Shown here: one piece after another, positions 19,788 through 28,105 of the stretch | Layout of the letters: the number at the start of each line of letters is the position of its first letter | Numbering within the stretch: position 1 is the stretch's first letter | Assembly (NCBI RefSeq): GCF_900258505.1 | Contig: NZ_LT984895.1 | Coordinates: forward strand, 2,188,479-2,252,478 | Source of the DNA: Brachybacterium timonense | GTDB taxonomy: Bacteria > Actinomycetota > Actinomycetes > Actinomycetales > Dermabacteraceae | DNA: 64,000 bases | Direction: 5' to 3' | Made by a program: the position numbers and the translations under genes | Notes under the pieces: model-generated | The model's input: only the letters and a program-made list of their open reading frames with translations | Told to the model about the DNA's origin: nothing | Database searches by the model: none

Positions 19788-20474
19788 TCAGGAGGAGGAT
19801 CCGGCGCGGTAACCGACACCGCGCACGGTCACGACGATCGTGGGATTCTCCGGGTCGTGCTCGATTTTCGACCGCAGCCGCTGCACGTGGACGTTCACCA
19901 GGCGCGTATCGGCGCTGTGCCGGTAGCCCCAGACGTCGCGCAGCAGCACATCGCGGGTGAACACCTGCCAGGGCTTGCGTGCGAGCTGCGTGAGCAGGTC
20001 GAACTCGAGCGGCGTGAGCGCGATCAGCTCCTCACCGCGACGCACTTCGTGCCCGTTGACATCGATCACCAGGTCGCCGATGGTGAGACGCTCGGTGGTC
20101 GGTGCGTCGGCGCGACGCACCCGTGCCTTGATCCGCGCCACGAGCTCCTCAGGCTCGAATGGCTTGGTGAGGTAGTCATCGGCCCCGGCTTCGAGCCCCT
20201 CCACCACGTCGGCTGTGTCCGATCGAGCGGTGAGCATGATGATCGGAACGTCGGAGTCACGACGCAGCCGGCGGCACACCTCGATCCCGTCGATACCGGG
20301 CAGCATCAGGTCCAGCAGCACAACATCGGGTGCAAGATGCTCAAAGGACTCGAGCGCGCTGGCCCCGTCTGGGGTCGTGACCACGTCGAAGCCCTTGGCG
20401 CGCAGGACGATCCCGACCATCTCGGCGATCGCCTGATCGTCGTCGACCACGAGGATCCGTGAAGGCGTCGTCAT
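19788..20474 (-). CDS. mtrA: Response regulator MtrA
   Basis: A 228-residue OmpR/PhoB-family regulator. The receiver domain has the acidic pair DDD near residue 12, the phospho-acceptor Asp in VVLLDLMLPGIDG near 56 and the switch lysine in DYLTKPF. The winged-helix domain ends with VNVHVQRLRSKIEHDPENP and TVRGVGYRAG. MtrA is essential in mycobacteria, where it controls replication and cell-wall hydrolase genes. It is first in the mtrA-mtrB-lpqB operon. No ribosome-binding site is clear before the ATG at 20474; a CATGAT box ends 6 bases upstream, so a leaderless start is possible but weakly supported. Confidence 0.97.
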   Translation of the reverse strand: MTTPSRILVVDDDQAIAEMVGIVLRAKGFDVVTTPDGASALESFEHLAPDVVLLDLMLPGIDGIEVCRRLRRDSDVPIIMLTARSDTADVVEGLEAGADDYLTKPFEPEELVARIKARVRRADAPTTERLTIGDLVIDVNGHEVRRGEELIALTPLEFDLLTQLARKPWQVFTRDVLLRDVWGYRHSADTRLVNVHVQRLRSKIEHDPENPTIVVTVRGVGYRAGSSS

Positions 20475-20689
20475 ATGGCCATCATGCCACCGCAGACCGC
20501 CGGTCAGCCGTCAGATGGCCCGGCGGCGTGCCGGAGCTTGTGGACCACCGTCACGACTGCCCTCGACGTTCGTCGGATCTGGCGAGTCGGCCACTCCCCT
20601 ACAGTCATGGGTGGTCGTGCAGGCCGCATGGCGTCACATGGCGCTGCGGCCCGGGCAATGCAATGCACAGATAAACGAGGAGCGGTGTG

Positions 20690-21820
20690 ATGAGCAGCGG
20701 ATGGACAGCCCCTGGCGCAGCCCACAGCGGTGCGTGCGAGCCCGGGCCGGAGCCATCCGCCCACCGCCCGCCGTCTCAGCCGACAACGTCCGATCCGCTA
20801 GAACGGGAGCTCGTGCAGCGCACGCCGCTGTTCCCTCTGCGGCCGCTCGGCGTAGGTGAGCTGCTGGGAGCCGCCGTGCGGATCTACCGCATGCGACCGG
20901 GCCTGACGCTGAAGCTCTCCGCGCTGGTCTTCGGCATCGCCTTCTTCATCACCACGATCGCGACGGGCCTGGGCATGATCCCGATGATCGGCGAGATGCA
21001 AGCCGTTCTGGAGAACCCGGAGGCTCCCGTGGACGTCTCTCCCGCTGACGCGGTCAGCGGCACCATGTCCTCGATCGCGTCGTCCGCTGTCTCCGCCCTC
21101 CTGACTCTGGTGGCAACCAGCATCGTGATGCTTGCTCTTGCCGTCATCACCGTGGCAGAGGCGACCGGTGAGCCGATCGCTCGCGCCCGAATCACGCAGG
21201 CCATTCGCACCGGCTGGTGGCGGGCTCTGCTCGCCACGGTGATCGCCTACCTCATCGGACTGCTCGCGTTCGCCGCCATCGTTGCGCTCGCGGCGATTCC
21301 GCTGATGATCCAGCAGGAGGGCACCTGGGTGACCGTCGGATCGCTCCTGATCGGGTTGCTGATCGGTGCTGTGCTCTGGCTGTACATCTACGTGCGCTTC
21401 GCCCTCACGATCCCGATCATCGCGCTCGAAGAGACAGGCGTGATCGGTTCCCTGCGCCGATCCCTCGAGCTGACCCGGGGGCGCAGACTGTGGCGCGTGT
21501 TCGGCACCTACCTGCTCATCATCGTGCTGGGCGCGGTAGCGACGCAGGTCGTCTCCGGCGTCTTCCTCACGATCGCCACCGTCGTCTACATCGGGATCCT
21601 GCTGGCCACGTCGTTCCAAGCTCTCGCCGTGGCCATCGGCGTCCTCACGGTGATCTCGATGCTGGGCACCTACGTGGCTACGGTGCTGATCGCTCCGTTC
21701 CTGGGAGCGGGCACCACAGCGGTGTACGCCGACGCTCGTATGCGACATGAGGCCTGGGATATAGAACTGACACACCGGGCGCAGGCCGCCCGCGCCACGG
21801 CATCAGGACAGGCGACATGA
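20690..21820 (+). CDS. Multi-helix membrane protein of the MoxR/DUF58 operon
   Basis: A 376-residue protein with a 50-residue Pro/Ser-rich N-terminus and about six membrane helices from residue 80 to 350, including LTLKLSALVFGIAFFITTIA and ALLATVIAYLIGLLAFAAIV. It resembles actinobacterial proteins annotated as glycerophosphoryl diester phosphodiesterase membrane-domain proteins, but has no phosphodiesterase catalytic domain. It is first in an operon: the next gene overlaps by 4 bases. A GAGGAG site sits 7 bases before the ATG at 20690. Its role is unknown. Confidence 0.7.
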   Translation: MSSGWTAPGAAHSGACEPGPEPSAHRPPSQPTTSDPLERELVQRTPLFPLRPLGVGELLGAAVRIYRMRPGLTLKLSALVFGIAFFITTIATGLGMIPMIGEMQAVLENPEAPVDVSPADAVSGTMSSIASSAVSALLTLVATSIVMLALAVITVAEATGEPIARARITQAIRTGWWRALLATVIAYLIGLLAFAAIVALAAIPLMIQQEGTWVTVGSLLIGLLIGAVLWLYIYVRFALTIPIIALEETGVIGSLRRSLELTRGRRLWRVFGTYLLIIVLGAVATQVVSGVFLTIATVVYIGILLATSFQALAVAIGVLTVISMLGTYVATVLIAPFLGAGTTAVYADARMRHEAWDIELTHRAQAARATASGQAT

Positions 21821-22521
21821 TCGGGGCACGCAGCATGCTCGGCCTCGGCGTGCTGGCCGGCCCCCTGCCGACGGGCGGGGTGGACCTGCCGCCGGATGAT
21901 GCGCGCGGCCGCATTCGCCGCGAGCTGCTGAAGCCGGAATACGACGACTCCCCCGGCTTCGTGCAGTGGGTGCTCGGCGCGATCGAACGCTGGCTGATCG
22001 ACATGCTCGACGGGATCTCAGGCTCGTCACCTGCGCACTGGGTCGTAGCGGTCATCGTCGGGCTCGCTCTGCTGACCGCAGCCGTGCTCGTGCTCCGTCG
22101 CAGCGGCATGCTGCGCCGCAGCGCTGAGCTGAGCGTGGCCTCGGATCTGGACGCCGATCCCGTGCAGACGGCGACGCAGCTGCGGCAGCGCGCATCCGAT
22201 GCGGCGAGTGCGCAACGTTGGGACGACGCCGTGGTGCTCGCCATGCGTGCCCTCGTCCGCGACCTCGATGAGCGCACTCTCGTGGATGTCGTGGCCGGGA
22301 TGACAGCGCATGAGGCCGCAGCCTCGGCACGCGAGTTTTTCCCCGAGCTGTCCAGTCCGCTGCAGAAGATCGCCGACGATTTCGACACCGCCGCCTATTC
22401 CCGCAGCAGCGTCGGTGCGAAGAGTGCCCGGGACGCCGTGAAGCTCGCCGAATACCTCGCGCAGACCAGCCCAACGCTCACCGACGACTCGGTATCAGCG
22501 TTCAGTGGGGTCGCGACATGA
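21817..22521 (+). CDS. DUF4129-domain membrane protein
   Basis: A 234-residue protein with one clear membrane helix near residues 70-92 (WVVAVIVGLALLTAAVLVLR) and a cytoplasmic DUF4129 domain (LRQRASDAASAQRWDDAVVL to EYLAQ). In other bacteria DUF4129 forms the tail of transglutaminase-like membrane proteins; here it stands without that catalytic domain. Both ends overlap neighbours by 4 bases, so it is tightly coupled within the operon leading to MoxR and DUF58. Confidence 0.82.
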   Translation: MIGARSMLGLGVLAGPLPTGGVDLPPDDARGRIRRELLKPEYDDSPGFVQWVLGAIERWLIDMLDGISGSSPAHWVVAVIVGLALLTAAVLVLRRSGMLRRSAELSVASDLDADPVQTATQLRQRASDAASAQRWDDAVVLAMRALVRDLDERTLVDVVAGMTAHEAAASAREFFPELSSPLQKIADDFDTAAYSRSSVGAKSARDAVKLAEYLAQTSPTLTDDSVSAFSGVAT

Positions 22522-23732
22522 GCGCACCGGAAGCACCGGCCGTGCAGGCTGAGTCCGCTCCGACGTCCACCAGCGGCGTGGATGCCGTCGACACGTCACA
22601 GCGCCGATCGCGAGTGCTCACGGTCGCGGTGGTGCTCGCTGTTCTCCTTGCGCTGGTGACCGCAGTGCTGCGCGGCAACTACCGGGACGGGCCGTTGGAA
22701 CCGGATGCGCCCACTGCTCAGGGATCCCGGGCGGTCGTGTCCGTGCTGAAGGATCTAGGGACCGACGTCGGCGTCCAGCGCCACACCGAGGACGCGGCAC
22801 AGTCGCTGCGCGCGGGACGCTCGGTGCTGGTGACCGACCCCAACGGCCTATCCGGGCAGCAGCTGAACCTGCTCGCCGACGCGGCGGCAGCCCCGGGATC
22901 CGGACGCCTGCTCCTGGTGGCACCCAGCATGATCGTGCTCTCATACGTCGACACATCGATCACACCCGCAGGCCAGGTGCGTGAGGCAACGACGATCCGA
23001 GCAGACGCACACTGTGGAGAGGCCGCCTTCCGCGCGCGCAGTGTGCATCTGCCCGGCCCGTCGGACGACAACGCTTTCCCGCCCTCCATCCAGTACCGCG
23101 CCCCCGGCGGCGCGACCTGCTTCGGACCCGATGACACGGGGCTGGTGGCCGTCGAGGGCGATCTGGTGGTGCTCGGATCAGCCGACCTGCTGGCGAACGC
23201 GACTGTCCGGGATGCTGATAACTCTGCGGTGGCGCTCAATGCGCTGGGCGCCGATGAGCAGCTCACCTGGTATGTGCCATCGTCCACCGACCCCATGGCC
23301 GGGAACGCCCCGGACCTGTTCACACACATGCCTCGCTGGGCAGGCCCCGTCGCTCTGTGGATCGTCGTGATGACGCTGATGGGGCTGATGGTGGCGGCGT
23401 TCCGTCTGGGCCCCGTCGTCGTGGAGCCGCTTCCGGTGGCGGTGCGTGCTCAGGAGCTCGTGCTCGGCAGAACCCGACTCCTGCAGCGTGGCTCGCAGCG
23501 TGAGGCCGCAGCCTCCTCACTGCGCGCGGCGACCGCGAGTCGTCTCGCGGACCGCCTCGGCGTGCGGCGTGAACGCGAGCTCGACACGCTCATCTCGGCG
23601 CTCACCCCGCATGTCTCCCATTCCGCCGCTGAGCTGCGGGCTCTGCTCGCTCCGGGCCCTGTGCACACCGACCAGGAGCTGCTGCACCTGGCCCATGACC
23701 TCGACCGTCTCGAGAAGGAGATCGACCGATGA
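22518..23732 (+). CDS. DUF4350-domain membrane protein
   Basis: A 404-residue protein. A membrane helix near 36-55 (LTVAVVLAVLLALVTAVLRG) is followed by an extracytoplasmic DUF4350 domain, in which SRAVVSVLKDLGTDVGVQRH is the typical opening. A second helix lies near 275-300 (GPVALWIVVMTLMGLMVAAF), then a cytoplasmic C-terminal region ending LAHDLDRLEKEIDR. DUF4350 resembles a glutamine-amidotransferase-like fold without a known reaction. It overlaps both neighbours by 4 bases. Confidence 0.85.
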   Translation: MSAPEAPAVQAESAPTSTSGVDAVDTSQRRSRVLTVAVVLAVLLALVTAVLRGNYRDGPLEPDAPTAQGSRAVVSVLKDLGTDVGVQRHTEDAAQSLRAGRSVLVTDPNGLSGQQLNLLADAAAAPGSGRLLLVAPSMIVLSYVDTSITPAGQVREATTIRADAHCGEAAFRARSVHLPGPSDDNAFPPSIQYRAPGGATCFGPDDTGLVAVEGDLVVLGSADLLANATVRDADNSAVALNALGADEQLTWYVPSSTDPMAGNAPDLFTHMPRWAGPVALWIVVMTLMGLMVAAFRLGPVVVEPLPVAVRAQELVLGRTRLLQRGSQREAAASSLRAATASRLADRLGVRRERELDTLISALTPHVSHSAAELRALLAPGPVHTDQELLHLAHDLDRLEKEIDR

Positions 23733-24757
23733 CCACGCCCTCCCCCGTCGGCGGCACCGCCGATCCGACGCCCCATCCCAGAGCCGCCGGTACTGCGGTG
23801 GAGTTCGACGTCGCCACCCGCGACGCACTGCGCTCGCTCGCCGATGAGATCCACAAAGCCGTTGTGGGGCAGGATGCCGCCGTCTCGAGCCTGGTGGTGG
23901 CGCTGCTGTGCCGCGGTCATGTGCTGCTCGAGGGTGTTCCGGGTGTCGCCAAGACGCTGCTGGTGCGATCCCTGGCCGCAGCTCTGGACGTGCGAATGCG
24001 GCGTGTCCAGTTCACGCCCGACATGATGCCTGGCGACATCACCGGCTCCCTCGTGTACGACGCCTCCACCAGTGACCTGGTCTTCCGCGAAGGCCCCGTG
24101 TTCACGAACCTGCTGCTGGCTGACGAGATCAACCGCACCCCGCCGAAGACGCAGTCCGCCCTGCTCGAGGCGATGGAGGAACGTCAGGTGAGCGTGGACG
24201 GCGCCAGCCGACCGCTGCCCGACCCGTTCGTCGTGATCGCCACACAGAACCCGATCGAGTTCGACGGCACCTATGCGCTGCCCGAGGCACAGCTGGATCG
24301 CTTCTTGCTCAAGGCCGTCATGCCGCTGCCTGAACGCGACGACGAAGTCGGGGTGCTGCGTCGCCACGCCGACGGCTTCGACACGACCGATCTCGCGGCG
24401 ATGGGCCTCCAGCCCGTGATTGGGCCTGAAGCGTTGCGCCGTGCACAGCGTGACGTGGCGCGTGTACGGGCGGAGGATCCCGTGGTGGAGTACGTGGTCG
24501 ACATCTGCCGCGCCACCCGTCGGTCCCCGAGCCTCGCGCTCGGTGTCTCGCCCCGTGGCGCGATCGCGCTGCTGCGCACATCGCGCGCCTGGGCATACCT
24601 GTCCGGTCGCGGCTTCGTCACCCCCGACGATGTCAAGACGATGGCCCCCGCGACGCTGTCGCATCGTGTACGGCTGACGACGGAGGCCGAGCTCGAGGGC
24701 TCGCAGGTGGAGTCGGTGCTGGCCGCCACGCTCTCCTCCGTGCCCGTTCCGCGCTGA
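23729..24757 (+). CDS. MoxR-family AAA+ ATPase
   Basis: A 342-residue ATPase. Walker A is LEGVPGVAKTLLV near residue 72, Walker B is LLADEINRTPPKTQ, and sensor 1 is VVIATQNPIEFDGTYALPEA. MoxR ATPases act as chaperone-like partners that insert metal or assemble complexes together with von Willebrand factor A proteins, usually the DUF58 protein next door. The overlap with DUF4350 and the 7-base gap to DUF58 support a joint unit. The client protein is unknown. Confidence 0.93.
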   Translation: MTTPSPVGGTADPTPHPRAAGTAVEFDVATRDALRSLADEIHKAVVGQDAAVSSLVVALLCRGHVLLEGVPGVAKTLLVRSLAAALDVRMRRVQFTPDMMPGDITGSLVYDASTSDLVFREGPVFTNLLLADEINRTPPKTQSALLEAMEERQVSVDGASRPLPDPFVVIATQNPIEFDGTYALPEAQLDRFLLKAVMPLPERDDEVGVLRRHADGFDTTDLAAMGLQPVIGPEALRRAQRDVARVRAEDPVVEYVVDICRATRRSPSLALGVSPRGAIALLRTSRAWAYLSGRGFVTPDDVKTMAPATLSHRVRLTTEAELEGSQVESVLAATLSSVPVPR

Positions 24758-24764
24758 GGCTGCG

Positions 24765-26063
24765 ATGAGACTCACGATCACCCCGCGTGCGGTCGCCCTG
24801 GCCGCTGTGGGCCTGCCGATCCTGGTGCTGTGGCCGTTGTGGTGGGTTCTCACGGGGCTCCTTGTCATCTGGGCCGGCATCGTTCTCCTGGATGCGCTGC
24901 GGGCACCGGCGCCGAGTCGACTGCTCGTGCAGCGCCGCCTGCCGGCGCAGGTCAGGCTCGGCGAGCAGGTTTCGGGCGCGGTGTTCGTGACGAACCCGAC
25001 TGTGCGCACCGCCCATCTGCAGATACGGGACGCATGGAATCCCACCGCCGGGATCGATGCACAGCGCACGGACCTGGTGGTGCCGCCCGGGGAGCGCCGC
25101 GCCATCCGCCAGACGCTGCAACCCACGCGACGCGGTGAGCATTCTTCTCGCGCTCTTGTGCTGGCCAGCCGAGGGCCGTGGGGGTTGGTACGTCGAGTGG
25201 GCCGGGCTGATGCGCCGGGCCGTCTGCTGGCCCTGCATCCCTTCGGTTCGCGCCGTCATCTGCCGTCGCGTGTGCGGCGTCTACGCGAGATCGAAGGGCT
25301 CGCGGTCGTGCACCAGCGCGGGCAAGGCACGGAGTTCGACTCGCTGCGCGATTTCGTGGACGGCGACGACGTGCGGTCGATCGACTGGCGCGCCACAGCG
25401 CGCCGCCGCAGCGTGGTGGTGCGCACCTGGCGACCCGAGCGAGATCGGCATGTGCTGCTGGTGGTAGACACCTCCCGCACCTCTGCAGCGCGGCTCGGGG
25501 ATGCGCCGCGCCTGGATGCGGCTCTCGATGCTGCGCTGCTGATGACGGCACTCGCCACACAGGCAGGTGACCGGGTGGATCTGCTGTGCGTGGACCGCAT
25601 CGGCCACTCCTCCGTGATCGGCTCGAGCCGCTCCACGGTGCTGCGCGACGTGGTGCGCACCACCGCGGCGGTGCACCCCGCGTTGGTGGAAACGGACTGG
25701 GAGAGTGCTGCCCGGAAGATCAATGACCGTGCCCGCAAGGGTGCGCTCGTGGTACTGATCACCCCGGTTGAGCCGTCAGTGGTGCATCAGGGCCTGGCCC
25801 CTGTGGCTGCGCGGATCGCCCGGGATCATCCGCTGATCATTGCGTCGGTGAGCGACCCCGCCCTGGACACGTTGGCGGCAGATCGTCATGACGTGGAAGC
25901 CGTGTACAAGGCGGCCGCGGCCGAGCAGTCCCGCCTGGAGCGCTCAGGCGTGGCCGGGGTGCTGTCCCGCTCGGGGGCACGTGTTGTGGATGCTCCGCCA
26001 GAGAGTGCACCGCAGGCCCTGGCCGATACGTACCTCGCGATGAAGGCGGCCGGCCAGCTCTGA
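24765..26063 (+). CDS. DUF58-domain protein (VWA-like)
   Basis: A 432-residue protein with two N-terminal membrane helices (residues 8-45), a beta-rich middle (VRLGEQVSGAVFVTNPTVRT) and the DUF58 signature DGDDVRSIDWRATARR near 200, followed by a von Willebrand A-like part (HVLLVVDTSRTS), the usual metal-adhesion motif position. It is the standard partner of MoxR. It is last in the rightward operon; a convergent SpoIIM-like gene follows. Confidence 0.92.
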   Translation: MRLTITPRAVALAAVGLPILVLWPLWWVLTGLLVIWAGIVLLDALRAPAPSRLLVQRRLPAQVRLGEQVSGAVFVTNPTVRTAHLQIRDAWNPTAGIDAQRTDLVVPPGERRAIRQTLQPTRRGEHSSRALVLASRGPWGLVRRVGRADAPGRLLALHPFGSRRHLPSRVRRLREIEGLAVVHQRGQGTEFDSLRDFVDGDDVRSIDWRATARRRSVVVRTWRPERDRHVLLVVDTSRTSAARLGDAPRLDAALDAALLMTALATQAGDRVDLLCVDRIGHSSVIGSSRSTVLRDVVRTTAAVHPALVETDWESAARKINDRARKGALVVLITPVEPSVVHQGLAPVAARIARDHPLIIASVSDPALDTLAADRHDVEAVYKAAAAEQSRLERSGVAGVLSRSGARVVDAPPESAPQALADTYLAMKAAGQL

Positions 26064-26143
26064 GCCCCGCATGGTCGCGGTGGATGCTGGACCGCTTGCG
26101 CTCGGCGCGGCCCGGTGCCCGGTGGTGGGCCCACGGCCGTTGA

Positions 26144-26160
26144 CTGACCTGTGAGGTCAG
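26144..26160. terminator. Hairpin between convergent DUF58 and SpoIIM-like genes
   Basis: CTGACCT-GTG-AGGTCAG is a perfect 7-base stem with a 3-base loop. It overlaps the stop of the minus-strand gene and lies 80 bases past DUF58, so it could serve the rightward operon. Confidence 0.45.
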
Positions 26161-27152
26161 CCGGCGGTGGCGATGCGATCCCCGACGAGTTCATCGGAGA
26201 GGTCACCGGTGATGCCGCTGCGATGTGCAGCGCGCCCGCGGCCCAGCATGTAGATCAGGAAAGCGCTCCACACCGTTGCGCCGATCAGGATCTTCACGGC
26301 CGTGGGCAGGGAGCTGGGCGTGACGAATGCTTCGAGGAAGCCGGACAGCAGAAGGACCGGCACAAGCCCGATCGCCACGGTCACCAGGGCACGTGCGGCG
26401 CGGGCGAGCGCCCACAGGCGCGGCAGTGGGCCCGGGCGTACCCAGGACATGAACACGCGCAACCCGGCGCCCGCACCCACCACGACGCAGGTGAGCTCCA
26501 GCAGGCCGTGCGGCAGGATGTACGCGAAGAACGTGCCCAGCTGGCCGTAGGCGGCCATCACACCGGCGGACAGCCCCAGGTTCAGCCCGTTCTGCAGCAG
26601 CATGACCACCGGCCAGAAACCGGTGACGCCGAACACGACGGCCTGCACGGTGATCCATGCGTTGTTCGTCCAGACCTTCACCGCGAAACCGGCCGCTTCC
26701 CCTTGGAAGTAGTAGGCCACGAACTCGTGCTGAGCGAGGGCGCGCTGCGCCGCGGCAGGAAGCACCAGCTCACGGGCGCTCGCATCCAGGCCGAACCACA
26801 AGGCCACCACCATGGTAGAGACCAGGAAGATGAGGGCGCTCACCCCCACGGTGCGACGCGCCTCGTACAGCGCTGCCGGCAGGTCATCCCAGAAAAAGCT
26901 GCGGGCGTGACGCCACAGCGGGACCCGGGTGCCGGTGATGCGCAACCGTGCGCGGTGCACGAGGAGCGAGAGATGCGCCGTGAGCGCCGGATCGGGGTTC
27001 GTAGAGCGCACTGTCGACAGATGCGTGGCGGTCTGCTGATACAGGCCGATCAGCTCGTCGATGTCGGCAGCCTCGAGTCGGCGGGAGCGGGTCAGTCGTG
27101 CAAGCTTCTCCCAGACGGGGCGGTGCACGGCGATGAAAGCGTCGGTGTCCAC
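26157..27152 (-). CDS. SpoIIM/DUF95-family membrane protein
   Basis: A 331-residue protein. A cytoplasmic N-terminal part (MDTDAFIAVHRPVWEKLARL) is followed by several membrane helices from about residue 100 onwards, with the family hallmarks (AYYFQGEAAGFAVKVWTNNA and LPHGLLELTCVVVGAGAGL). SpoIIM proteins take part in engulfment in Bacillus; in non-sporulating actinobacteria this homologue travels with RDD and MoxR/DUF58 genes and its role is unknown. The GTG at 27152 is supported by a TACCCT box 6 bases upstream. It is divergent from the RDD gene. Confidence 0.85.
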   Translation of the reverse strand: MDTDAFIAVHRPVWEKLARLTRSRRLEAADIDELIGLYQQTATHLSTVRSTNPDPALTAHLSLLVHRARLRITGTRVPLWRHARSFFWDDLPAALYEARRTVGVSALIFLVSTMVVALWFGLDASARELVLPAAAQRALAQHEFVAYYFQGEAAGFAVKVWTNNAWITVQAVVFGVTGFWPVVMLLQNGLNLGLSAGVMAAYGQLGTFFAYILPHGLLELTCVVVGAGAGLRVFMSWVRPGPLPRLWALARAARALVTVAIGLVPVLLLSGFLEAFVTPSSLPTAVKILIGATVWSAFLIYMLGRGRAAHRSGITGDLSDELVGDRIATAG

Positions 27153-27158
27153 TCCAGC

Positions 27159-27164
27159 AGGGTA
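27159..27164 (-). promoter_or_regulatory. Candidate -10 box, leaderless start of the SpoIIM-like gene
   Basis: TACCCT on the minus strand, 6 bases before the GTG at 27152, with no ribosome-binding site in the spacer. Confidence 0.45.
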
Positions 27165-27270
27165 GGCCGTGCAGCGCCAGCAGGGCCGCCGACGAAAGTC
27201 GCACCATCCCACCTCCGGAAGCCGACGGACGGAGGTCCGCTCCCGGCCGCAGGCCTGGAAGGATGGGGGC

Positions 27271-28098
27271 ATGCCCGCCACGAGCCCGCGCCGTGACGGC
27301 CTCGTCATCGGCGAGGCCGTTCTGCTCGATCTGCGCCCAGCCTCATTCGCCGTGCGTATGCTCTCCGGTGTCATCGATGGCGTCATACAGATCGTCCTCA
27401 TGATCGCGGGGTCCATCACCGTTGTCACCGTCGGCGAACTGCTCGGCCTAGATGACGGGCTGCTCATCCCCGGGCTGTTGTTCGCGAACCTCACCGCGTT
27501 CCTCGGGTATCCAATGGTGTGCGAGATGCTGTTGCGCGGCCGCTCAGTGGGTCGCCTCATCGTGGGGACGCGCGTGGTGCGTGAGGACGGCGGGCCACCG
27601 CATGCGCGTCAGAGTCTGCTGCGCGCGGTGATGGCGATGTTCGAGCTGTGGGCAACGAGCGGCACGGTGGCGCTGACCTGTGCAGTGATCGATCCCCGGT
27701 CCAGGCGCGTCGGCGACCTGCTGGCGGGGACGATGGTGCTGCAGGAACGGATGCGTGACCGCAACGATGAGCGCCTGGAGGTGCCCGCGCACCTGGCTGA
27801 CTGGGCTGCCCGTGCCGACGTGGGCCGTCTGCCGCTCGAGCTCGCCCAGGACATCAGACGGTTCCTACCGCGTGCCACGACGATGAACACCGCCTCCCGT
27901 CGGGACCTGTCGCGGGCACTGGTGCAGCGCGCACTACCGTTCGTGGCCCCCGCTCCCCCGCCCGGCACGGATCCCGAGGCGTTCCTTCAGGCGGTCATCG
28001 CTGAACGATCCCGCCGGGATGAGGAGACGCTGCGCCGTCGGCGTCAGGCCACCGAGGAGCTGATCGAGCAGGTTCACGCCGTGCCGTTCCAGCGCTGA
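27271..28098 (+). CDS. RDD-family membrane protein
   Basis: A 275-residue protein. The RDD domain spans residues 20-155 with the diagnostic FAVRMLSGVIDGVIQ at the first helix, a second helix pair, and the loop GRLIVGTRVVREDGGPPHAR before a third. The C-terminal 110 residues are soluble and charged. RDD proteins are small multi-helix proteins of mostly unknown role, some linked to ion transport. The ATG at 27271 has GGAAGGA upstream. It is divergent from the SpoIIM-like gene, an arrangement often seen with MoxR/DUF58. Confidence 0.85.
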   Translation: MPATSPRRDGLVIGEAVLLDLRPASFAVRMLSGVIDGVIQIVLMIAGSITVVTVGELLGLDDGLLIPGLLFANLTAFLGYPMVCEMLLRGRSVGRLIVGTRVVREDGGPPHARQSLLRAVMAMFELWATSGTVALTCAVIDPRSRRVGDLLAGTMVLQERMRDRNDERLEVPAHLADWAARADVGRLPLELAQDIRRFLPRATTMNTASRRDLSRALVQRALPFVAPAPPPGTDPEAFLQAVIAERSRRDEETLRRRRQATEELIEQVHAVPFQR

Positions 28099-28105
28099 GG
28101 TCCGG

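Noticed and set aside
23450-25126. A 558-codon open frame on the minus strand opposite DUF4350, MoxR and DUF58
   Set aside because: It spans three overlapping real genes on the other strand and is Arg/Ser-rich without protein-like structure.
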